Of a stretch of DNA of 64,000 nt, positions 13,801 to 25,800 are shown one piece after another. Source of the DNA: Owenia fusiformis. Taxonomy: Eukaryota > Annelida > Polychaeta > Sabellida > Oweniidae. The DNA lies in assembly GCA_903813345.2 (NCBI GenBank), contig CAIIXF020000005.1, positions 2,356,001 through 2,420,000 of the forward strand, written 5' to 3'. The translations under genes were made by a program, and so were the position numbers. The notes under the pieces are model-generated. The model searched no databases, was not told where the DNA came from, and saw only the letters and a list, made by a program, of their open reading frames with translations. Each line of letters begins with the position of its first letter. The stretch's first letter is position 1.

Positions 13801-16800
13801 CTTGAATTATTGAAATAAAAAACATTTAGTTTATTTCACATTGTTCATCCTTCCGTGTGTTGTAGCCCGAGGCTGCGGTCAAGGCGGTCAAGACGGCGCA
13901 GTTCGGCTGACGACAGTGTTCTCCCTGACACCGTTGGACAAGGAGAGGTCGTCCTTAAAGAACACCCAAGGAAGAACCCGCTCCTCAAGAGAAATACAAT
14001 AGCGGACTTTGCAGCCGTTAAACCACTGCAGCCTGGCTTGCCTTTTACCAGTGAACCCGATAAGACTAAAATAAAAGGCTCTTCGTTTTCTCTACTAAAA
14101 CTAGTAAGTAATAACTTATTATATTTATATCATGGACTCCTTAGTAATTATAACTTGACATTTACGAGTTTCATAACTTTCCAAATGATTATTGATTAAT
14201 GCTGGTATCTAAAATATCGCCTTCAGTATGACATAACTCCTGGATTAATTTGTATATAGATATTTTGGTAGCTTATGTTATCCGATAGGTACTGATGCAA
14301 TTTGATACAGAAACAGGACTCTTCTGTGTTAGCTATGGAAATAGTTATTGGTAGATTTGTATGAATATGACAAGGTGAACTAAATAATTAATGGGGTCGT
14401 ATCTCTTAAATTGATTGATATGTCCAAAACGAATGCATGTAATATAATTGGTTTCAAATGCTTCCTCTACAATTAGTAATTTTTGTATGTAACACATCAA
14501 AGAGCATTTTCAATTACACGCTGACAGGTAAACTCCCACGATGTCCCGTGAAAAAATCCAGCTGAAAACAACTGACTTCTCTCCAAATGGGAATATATGG
14601 GATGTAAAAAGGGGCCTGCTCAGTGTAAACCAAGTCTTTGATCCTATCGTGCAATGTGGCTGTTTTTATATACTCTGGATATAAATGTTTATATAACGAT
14701 TAGGTTTATAGCACCACGTTCGTTTCATTACCTGGTTAACCTGTATTAGGTAATGGTGGAACCGTTTTGTTCTACCTCTACAAGATTCCAATAGTCGAAT
14801 ACTCGTGAGTTTATTATGGTGGTCTTGTGCTGGGAATATCGTTGATTATTTTCCTTAAAAAGTAGAATCCATGTATGATATCAAATATGCCGCTTGCCAT
14901 TTTGGAAGTCCCATCTAAGGGGTGTGTGCATTGCAATGAGGAATTTTTGTTCAATTATTTTAAAAGTAGTTCATGTTAAAAAGAGTTGATTGAACACTTT
15001 TATGATTTGCAGGGTTTTGTGTTTTATTATTTCGTTTTTTTATTATTTATTTCTAGTGATCTGCGCAATGTTTTTTATTACTGATTTGTTGTACAAACAC
15101 GCTACATAATTGTCTAGTCTTGGTTATCCTAGCTCAGGGCAATCGCATTATCACCCACATGCAATATTGCTGTACTCCTCCAAACAATATGTACCCTTTA
15201 TTATGGTTTTATAAAACATAATATGTGTGATCATAATACCCTTTGGGAACAGGAAGAGTATTGATTAATTATTCCATTAAATCTACCATCTATCTATAGA
15301 ATTCTTTCATCTGATATATTCCAGATTGACAAGAAGAGTAAACAGCAGAGACTCAGCCTTACAGACTTGGACGACGTCCTGAAGAATATGAAAATATCAG
15401 AGTTCACCGATACAAATCTTGCACATTATAAAGTAGGTCAATCGTCCCCTCCAGTTACAATTTAAAGTATCAGGGAGTGAATTTCTAGGTCAATCATCCA
15501 TGCCATTAAACATTGGCAGTGAGATTGAGTGATTACCTTGGATTAACATCACATTTATTATTAACAGTAGTCTAGTCGCAATTCCCTGTGCCCCCCCCCC
15601 CCTCCTACTTGACTACGCACCTCAAACAGGCTGTAGTCAGTAGGGGGTCACAGGGGCTTGTAGCTTGACTAGACTAACAGTAATGTAACGTGGAGTGATC
15701 AAGGCCAATCATTCATCCCACACACCATTGACTATTCCCACTAGTGACATGAACAATATCAAAGTTTGATGATGTCAGGTTTTATTAATAGTCTTATGAA
15801 TAGCAGTTTTAATGTTTAATGTTTCAATAACATTTACTTGATTGAAGTATCTTTTTGTATATTTAATGCATAAAGCTGATTAATTATATTCTGTAGCAGT
15901 TGTTATGCTCCTTTTGGTGAATTGAAATTATAATTTCATTAGAAGATTGTGTTATTGAGAATATATTTGTTGGTGTATTTAGGATCTCCACTGGTCGGAA
16001 CTTATAGCAAGCCGGGATAAACAGGGGAGCGATGTAAATAGCCTACAAATATCAGAGATAGAAAGAAAAAGAAGAGAAGTTGTCTGGGAACTTTTCCAAA
16101 GTGAATGCACTTTCTTATTCAATCATCTAGTCGTATTGAAACATGTAAGTTGAATCATGTATGGATGGACTACACATGTGCATTCCGATACATTTAAGTG
16201 ATATCCGTTCAACAAATAATTCAATAATCCAATAATATCTTAAAAGTTCACAGCATGCTAAAATAAGTTTTGGACCAATATCTATCATTTTTGGCACACA
16301 TTTGTTAACGAAAATTTGCCAATTATATATTACTTCTTTTGCACATTTAAGATATAGCATGTTTAAGTATTATGAATAATAGTGAGATACAATGAGACAT
16401 CATACGTTCATGGTGCTAATTGTTTGCAGTGTTTTATGGAACCATTGAAACGTTGCCAGGTTGAAGGTCATTTAATGTATGCTGAGCCACAAGAACTGTT
16501 CGGGAACATTGATGAACTTTGTTATGTAAGTCTTTGTTTATTATTAATTAGGAATTGTCAGAAATTGAATGAAGTGTTAAAGATGTTTCATGGAAGGCAA
16601 AGATGTTTAACCACCTTTAATTATTTGTTTAAAACAAGTTATTCAATAATTGAAATGCTGTCACTCTTTTCGAATGTTTTACAATGTTGTACGTACGTCA
16701 CCTACATGTAATTTCAGCTATTTTTGAAATGTGTATGATGGTCTGAAATATGTTGTCATGATACTCTATGCAAGAGCAGCTGTTAAGCTACATTTTGAAT

Positions 16801-19800
16801 TTATTTTGGAAAATAGAGAATCCCTGGAGGTCGATTTATATTTAAAAAATCACGTTGTCATTTACGAACTCGCATTTCCAATCCTTACCTCATTTAGATG
16901 TAATAGGCACTGTTATTTTTCATGAATGCAGTGAAGAAAGGTTATCATTTAAAATAATCAACAGCTTCTTCTGATGTTCAACTAATAGGTTAGGTTTTAA
17001 TTTATATATGAACAATGTGCGGTTTCATGTTTAATTTTACTTTTTTCTGTATCGGAAAATACTCTGAGCGCAGAGTTTAGTTAAAAAGACGAAACTCTCA
17101 TTTGAGAAGTTAAGTTGAATGCAAGTGGTAATTGCAAAATGATATCTGAAAGAAGTATATATTCAAGTGGAGTTAATTGCTTTTTATATCTCTTATAAAA
17201 ATATAATGTCCTGTATGGCACCACCTATGGGATATGTTGTACTTGAATAGAAATATTAAGCTTCAAATGATTACATTTAATGAACATTCTTTTTTGCCAT
17301 TGCCACAGCTAATCACTGTGTCACATTTTATATTTATAGAAAATATGCAATTATTATAAATTGACCTGGTTTATAAGTATATTTATCAGTAGTGTCATAA
17401 TAAACTGGAAGTTAAGGGATATCATGTGAGACACTCTAATGTATACTGTATCTATTATTAAAACTGGTTGCGATATGATGTGTCACGCTCAGATAAGCCA
17501 TTCATGAAATAACCTTAAAAGCATATTACAACGATATTTCATATGTTAAATTGAGGTACACAGTTCGTATGATGGTCAGATAATCCATTTTAGTCCAGGA
17601 TTAAATGTAAACTGTAATTGTTCATGCTTATTTGAACATTGCTGTTACCTAAACCAACTAGAGATAATAAGCATGAATGGTATTAAGTAAGATCTTGAAT
17701 GTTGGTTATGTCCATAGGGTCAACCATTGGTATGTTAAGTAATTTCCCAACGCTACAGTGCGGATACAAGACATATGCTACTATGTGGGCCAATCAAATT
17801 GCTAAATATCACACCATAATGTAATAAACTTTAATGTATATATTTTCTCACTTGTTTTAGGTGAGTTATACTTTCTGTAGAGACTTTCTAACTGCATTAC
17901 AAAAGGACATGAGTGCAACAAAATTTGGGTCGACAGATATGCTTGTAAAGGCCTTTCAAAAAGTAAGTGTATTGTTATTACATATTTTATAAACTTTATA
18001 TTTTGTAACCTAGTCGTAGTGTAATTAATAAAAAATGTATGCAATACAAACCAAATTTTGTCTTGTATGAAACATTCGAGAAATGAAAATTGAACAAGTG
18101 AATTAAGTAATCGGTTCTTCAGAATTGTTTGTAATTATTCATTTATAGCTAAGTCAACATTCCAAAGATGGTGAGGTATACCATACATATTGTCTCCACT
18201 ATCCAAATGCAATCAAATACTTGGAGCAGCTGCAGAAAAGGGACTCGTTTAATGACTTTGAAAGGGTATGTATATTTCTGACATTAATACTCCAAAAACT
18301 TTTGTAATTCTGAAATTAAATCTTGTTGATGTTTATACCTAGAATTGAGGACAGCCTCATTTTAAAGTAAGAAAATAAACACTACAGCACCTTCAGTAAG
18401 ATATTACATTACTCCCCTTTAAGGATATTGATTTAGTCTGAACAATCCCTTTAATATTTAAAATAAGAATTATATGCTGATTACCATGGCTAAAGTGAAG
18501 CCTGTCGTTACAATCACTGGTGAAAATATAGTAATATAATAAATGACAACAATATGTATTTGTGGCCATATGTGCTACACTGCATAAATTGCCAAGATTT
18601 TAACACACGGCTTAAACCTTTTTGCATATTGTACAGGGTGTCAAAACATATTTGAAACAGATGTTACTTTTTGTAATTCAGAGGGTGGAGCAAGATCCGA
18701 GGTGCAATAGGCTTAAAATAAAGGATCTTCTTATTGCACCACTTCAACATTGTACAAAGAAACCCCTGTTGCTGGCAAATATACGCAAGTATACAGAAGA
18801 TCCTGATGAACGGGAACAGCTGTCCGAATCTCTTTCAAAACTAGAAACATCTCTACGTAAGTGTATTGCTTAATTGCACTGCTATTCATACGTTTTTTCA
18901 AGAATCAATCTAGAATATATGGGTTGACCTTTATTTCATTTTTTGCACCACCTGAGCACCTAATAAGCAGACAGTTCAAAGATACAATTTGTATCACATT
19001 TCTTAATATCTCGTGTTACTGTCTATTTCCAATAACCTTAGTCCTATATAATATTACAATATCTCATAAGTAAAATGAAACAACACAATATTGTGATTAA
19101 TTAAGACAGTTATGAGATGAATCTGATTATACTAATGTCTAAGCTGGTATTTGCGTGTTAAAACTGGGAGATATCATGTTGACGATTTGCCAATACATGT
19201 TAATGATTTTGCTGCATATTATGTTAATGATAAAACTGAACATGTAATGATGGGAAATGGGAATGTACAGGTTAATGATGAAACTGAACATGCTAAATGA
19301 TGGGAATGTACATGTTAATGATGGAAATGTACATGTTAATGATAGAAATGTACATGTTAATGATTGAAATATACATGTTAATGATGAAAATTCACATGTT
19401 CATGATGGGAATGTACATGTTAATGATTGTAATGTACATGTAAATGATTGAAATGTACATGTTGATGATTGAAATGTACATGTTAATGATGGAAATGAAC
19501 ATATAAATGATGGGAATGTACATGTTAATGATTGTAATGTACATGTTAATGATTGAAATGTACATGTAAATGATGGAAATGTACATGTTAATGATAATGG
19601 GAATGTACATGCCAATTATTGGAATGTACATGTTAATGATGGAAATGTTCATGTAAATGATTGAAATGTACATGTTGATGATTGAAATGTACATGTTAAT
19701 GATGGAAATATACATGCAAATGATGGGAATGTAGATGTTAATGATAATGGGAATGTACATGCCAATTATGGGAATATACATGTTAATGATGGAAATGTAC

Positions 19801-22800
19801 ATGTTAATGATTGAAATTTACATGTTAATGATAATGGGAATGTACATGTTAATGATCGGAATGTACATATTCATGCAGAGAACTTAGAGGAGAAGATGAA
19901 ATGGGTAAAGAACATGCAGAGAGTACAGGAAATTCAGCAACAGATAGTTTGGCAGCCGATCACAGAAATGGACACAAGAACTTACATTCCTGACGTAAGA
20001 CAATCATTATAAATAATAAAATAAAAGAATATCTTGCTTATGCATTTATGTTTATCTTCAAATGTGAGTTTTTATTCTTAGAAAAATATTTTGCTCTAGG
20101 CATATAAAAGTAGGATAATCATATAATTTGTTGTCATGCTCAACTAAATATCTAAGCACGAGTGTCAAAGGGAGATCAAAATTTTTAAAGAAACCTAGCA
20201 ATAAAAGCAAACTCTAAGTGTCAACCTAAGAGTCAATATCACAATCCAGGACCAGAACACCAAGGGACATTTCATTCATACTGAAGTCATTACAATACAT
20301 GTTGAAGAAAAAATTGATAGTCAATACTCATTACATCAAAAATAAAGTAGTTGTTGATAGAGCATTCAGTCTCATATGATGTGGGATAGACGAAATACAA
20401 CCTCAAAATCCATAGACAATTCAAAGTTGGTCATCATTTGTTTATTTTTTGTTTGTGAAAACATGTAAGTCAATGGTGAAAAATATTTATCATCATATTT
20501 ATGTTATCATCATTTTGTTTCATCTGGGACAACATTTGTTCAAGTTGATTTCAGGTTATCTAAATTGTCCATCTCGATCTCTAAAAATACCTTTCAAAGT
20601 GAAAATATATGTAGCTTGGCTTCACATGAAGTTTTGAATTATAACAATGATTTTATTTTAGTTTCTCAAGCCCACACTTAGTAAGCAGCCGTGTGAAAAG
20701 CTACTAGAAACATCAAATAGGCAACTTATATTTGAGGGACCTCTAACACTTATAGGTAAATCCATTAACAAATATATAACTCCAAGAGTCAACGATTCAT
20801 TAACACAAAATCCAACAAACATTGATCACCCAGAAATTCAATGATAAAATTGTTTAGGAGCTATTGTAAATATGATATTCAAACACCGTTTAACACCTTA
20901 AGATATTTAAGCTAAGCATCCCTTTATCATGTGATTATGTTAGGTCATATTAAAATTGTGCTAAGTTCATTCATAATATTATATATATTTCTTATGTTCA
21001 TGATATAACATTTGTTATTTTCATGATATTTCACTTGGTTCATGCTTGATTACATTTTGTTTCATCATTATATTGTTTGATTTCATCATTATATTGTTTG
21101 GTTTCATCATTATATTGTTTGATTTCAGAAACTGCCAAAACAATTGACATGTATCTGTTCCTCTTTGATGATATATTATTATTAACAAAAATAAAACAGC
21201 GTCCAAGGAAGGTAAGAGATAGAGATTTATTTATTTCAAATAAATGAATTTAATAAAAAGTACTGAACCCTGTGATATATAATACATACTTTACAAAATA
21301 CCTTATATAATACTTAATATCATGGCCACTGCGTTCCCTCGGGAAATATTGATATCATCCGTGTGATATTCCCTATATCAAATCCCTCCTCATGAATAAC
21401 TACTTTGTATAGAACTTTGTATAGTACACCCATGCCAATTTTAAAGTAATACGCACAACCATAAGACAAACCATCTATAAAGTTAAAGAATAAATAAATA
21501 TAGTATTTTCATAGATAGAATTATAACCCCTCAATTCTTCATTATGTCCGACAAGAAATTACAATAATATTCTACTAATTTGTTATTAAATTGTAATTTC
21601 TAATAGCAAAAGCAGTCAACTAATGAACGGGATCAGGGTGTCAACCAGCGACCACAGACAGAGGGCGCTATATTTGTCGTCTACAGGCAGCCCGTGGCAC
21701 TTGACAGGTTCAGTTTACATGATATCAGCACCTCGGAGGCATCAGGTTAGAAAGCATTTAGCTTTAGGGTGTTACGAACTAACATCAAAGATTTGATCTG
21801 GAGCAGATTGTTGAAAATGTTGCTTTGTGTGTTAAATGCTTGCATCTGCTTGCAGTTGTTTTGACCAATAAATGTAGCTACATAAAACTTATAATATCTG
21901 CTTTGCTTTCATGACATAGATACATAGATACTAAAAAAACTATAAACATAGATACTTTTGAATGTTGAAGCATTTAGTTTCTTTCACAACAATTCTCGAA
22001 ATTTGAATTAGTTCTACATTAGTTTAATTCATTTGTTCAAAGCCCAGAGGAAATAGAGATAGGGCAATTGGGTTGGAACATGGTTGAAATATTATGTTTC
22101 ATTGTAACACTTAATGTATAAATGTTACTGACTTTTTTTGTGTAGATTCTGTGAACTCAACTTTTAAATGCTGCATTTAACTTTGCTAATGTCTCTGTAT
22201 GTGTCTCGTATAAGATGTCGGTTGATGTATATTGTGTATGTTATTGTGTATCTATATTCTATATGTATATTTGTCTTTCCCAGACTGACAGGGCTATCAT
22301 ACTATACCTTATCCAGCTGTATTAACGTATTATAAACCTACACATGTAAACCTGAACGTAACAAAAATATATATATATGTGATTAAGTGATTATGCCTGC
22401 TATGGTGGTCTCCCAACCCATCCCACCGCTACCCAATGTAACATTCACCTAAATTGATCACGTGCAGCTTCCATCCTTCTGCCAATAACAACACACTACT
22501 ACGCCAATCTTGCACTTCGCGTACACCTACCTGGCACCTATCGACCTAATTACTTTCTATGGGCGTTTGCCTTTAGTCACATATCCCTCAACAATCTCAT
22601 CTATTTTACAGTTTATTAGCTTTGCACTTAAGACAATTTGTATGAAGTAGTATTTTAGTCTATTGTAGTCTGCATTTTCAGATTTATTGGACATTGTTGT
22701 CAATCTGTTGTCATCAAAATAACTTTCTGCAGTGTTGTGGGAAAAAACGTTGATGCTATTTATAATAGTTTCTACTTTACAAACGCATAGAAAGTACAAC

Positions 22801-25800
22801 TAGGTCTGGCACTTGTTTTTAACATTTGCTTTTTCAACTTAAAAATAAACCTTATGCATTTTATTTAATGTGATTGTTGAATATCTATTGAAGCCATTAA
22901 CTAATTGGTTTGTGTGTACTGTTGTTTTAATGCTGCCAACAGTCGACTTATCACCATCGCCACTGCCCGAAAGTCATAACGTCAATTTTTTCTGTGGCGG
23001 ACCTTTGGGTGGGCCAGACTCTGACCATAGTAGGCAACACTTACATACATTTGTTACTAATATTATATGTGTATGTGTAATCAGATTTGCATCTGCACAC
23101 CAAACGTGACGTCTCAGTTTTACCCAAACCATTGTTAGTTGAATAGAATGTGTAACCTTATGAATGCACTCCATTCAAAATTGATGAATCCAACTAGCAT
23201 GATTTACCGTCACCTGCATCACTTACATATCCAAGGCAATAACATGCTACCCACCATCTTGTACGTATTAGCGTTCTGCAAGCGTCAACTACAATTAGCT
23301 ATAGATGAATTCAAAGCGATGACATGTTAGCCTCGTTACTTCGTTAGTTATAGTGTTCTTCAAGCTTAACTTGATGGATCCTGAAAGCGATTACATGTAA
23401 CCCACTTTTTACTAGTTAGAGTTCTGCAAGCTTAACTTGATGGATCCTGAAAGCGATTATATGTTACCCACATTTCACTAGTTAGCGTTCTACAAGCTTA
23501 ACTTGATGGATCCTGAAAGCGATTATATGTTACCCACATTTCACTAGTTAGCGTTCAGCAATCTTTACTTGATGGATCCTAAGCGATTATATGTTACCCA
23601 CATTTCACTAGTTAGCGTTCCGCAAGCTTAACTTGATGGATCCTAAGCGATTATTTGTTACCCACATTTCACTAGTGAGCGTTCTGTAAGCTTAACTTGA
23701 TGGATCCTAAGCGATTATATGTAACCCACATTTCACTAGTTAGCGTTCCGCAAGCTTAACTCGATTGATCCTAAGCGATTATATGTTACCCACATTTCAC
23801 TAGTTAGCGTTCTGTAAGCTTAACTCGATGGATCCTAAGCGATTATTTGTTACCCACATTTCACTAGTTAGCGTTCTGTAAGCTTAACTCGATGGATCCT
23901 AAGCGATTATATGTTACCCACATTTCACTAGTTAGCGTTCTGTAAGCTTAACTTGATTGATCCTAAGTGATTATTTGTTACCCACATTTCACTAGTTAGC
24001 GTTCTGCAAACATATCTTGATGGGTCATCCTTGAAATTACAACCAAGCATGGCTATTAGATCCTAGTGATTTTTAGGTTTCATCAATTTCATTATTTGGC
24101 TGTTCTGTTCAATTCTCCTTTTTGAATTTTCAACTAATTTTTTTTTTCTAAAATAGAACATATAAACACATGAATTAATAATAGATTTGGGGAAGGATGT
24201 ACACATTCGGAACAGAATTGGATTGTATGGAATTTTCCATGTCAAAATGGCCCACTTGCCTGCAAGTCAGATGAAAAAATCAGATGAAATCTGTTTTGTT
24301 TCACGAAACTGTTCCGTCATGTGTGAAGTAAGAATTTTAGCACTGAACTCAATACTTTGTTTGTAAAATATACCACTCATGGATTGTTCGGTCTTGGTTT
24401 AAAGAAGAAACAATCCACGTGTGATATCTTTTACAGACAAAGCATTGAGCTCAGTGCTTGAAACCTTCATGGAAGAATTGCCATTAGACATATAATATCC
24501 CTTATCCTACACCATAAATCATGTATTCAAACACATTTCAATAATTAGGAACTGCAAGATCCAACTGGTGTTTCCATGGGAATTATTCAATGCAATCCAC
24601 GTTTTGATTATTAGCGATATTAAAGTTAACCCAGTTTACATGAAGTAATTTAACTGCTGCACCCAAAGCGATTATTTGCGATCATCCAACAAGTAATGCA
24701 ATATCAATAAGCCTACATCGCAACTTGCTCTGATGTAATTCTGCCCGACGCATAATTAGCAGTTTCATACATAATAGAATCATGATTCCTTGCATTGCAT
24801 GATTTTTATAGATTACAGTTTTAGTATGATTGAGATACAAGTGATACCATTAAACCCTATGTTGTCTTACCGTGACATCTATCTTCCCTTCCACAATCAC
24901 GATTTGCCAGTCATTACAATATTACAAATTATACGAAATAATCAGCATGAACCTGATCCACCCTTGCCGCACCAATCCCTAAATTTGCTTCAATTTTTTA
25001 CTTAACTCATTGCATGAAAAATAGAGCATTTCTTCTCCATTCCTACTTGTATGCCGTTATTAGTTAGTCCAACTTATCTTATATTAGTAGTAGAAATAAA
25101 TCCAAAGAGAACCAATCGAATGCGAATGATGCATGAACAACATAATTTGTTCACTTATAATAAACATTTACATTTTAGAACTCTGCCTTCAAAGGCGTAT
25201 CCAGGCATGGGGCATTCGAGGCAACTGCCATAAAAAACTTTACAGCAAATATATTTTTAGAGACATTTTTCAACTAAAATTTGGGAAATGAAGTTGATAG
25301 GATACCTCATCTAAATTACCTCTCAAAATTGAGATCCTGGGTACGTCCCTTGTCTTTGGCACATCATTCTACACTACGACATCTTACCATATTGTTTTCG
25401 TTAAATAGACGGTTAACATATCATATCATAGTCTAGGATAATGCCTGCACAAAATACTAATATTACTGTCCTACATTTCATCTATACTTTGACATGTCAA
25501 GGATAATGCCTGCACAAAATACTCATTTTGCTGTCCTACATTTCATCTATACTTTGACATGTCAAGGATAATGCCTGCACAAAATACTAATTTTTCTGTC
25601 CTACATTTCATCTATACTTTGACATGTCAAGGATAATGCCTGCACAAAATACTCATTTTGCTGTCCTACATTTCATCTATACTTTGACATGTCAAGGATA
25701 ATGCCTACAAAAATACTAATTTTGCTGTCCTACATTTCATTTATACTTTCACATGTCAAGGATAATGCCTGCACAAAATACTAATTTTGCTGTCCTACAT

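Noticed and set aside
19392-19802. Overlapping minus-strand frames rich in Ile/Met/Tyr and Thr/Phe/Ser repeats
   Set aside because: They are translations of the 20-bp minisatellite in two frames. The unit has few stops on that strand.
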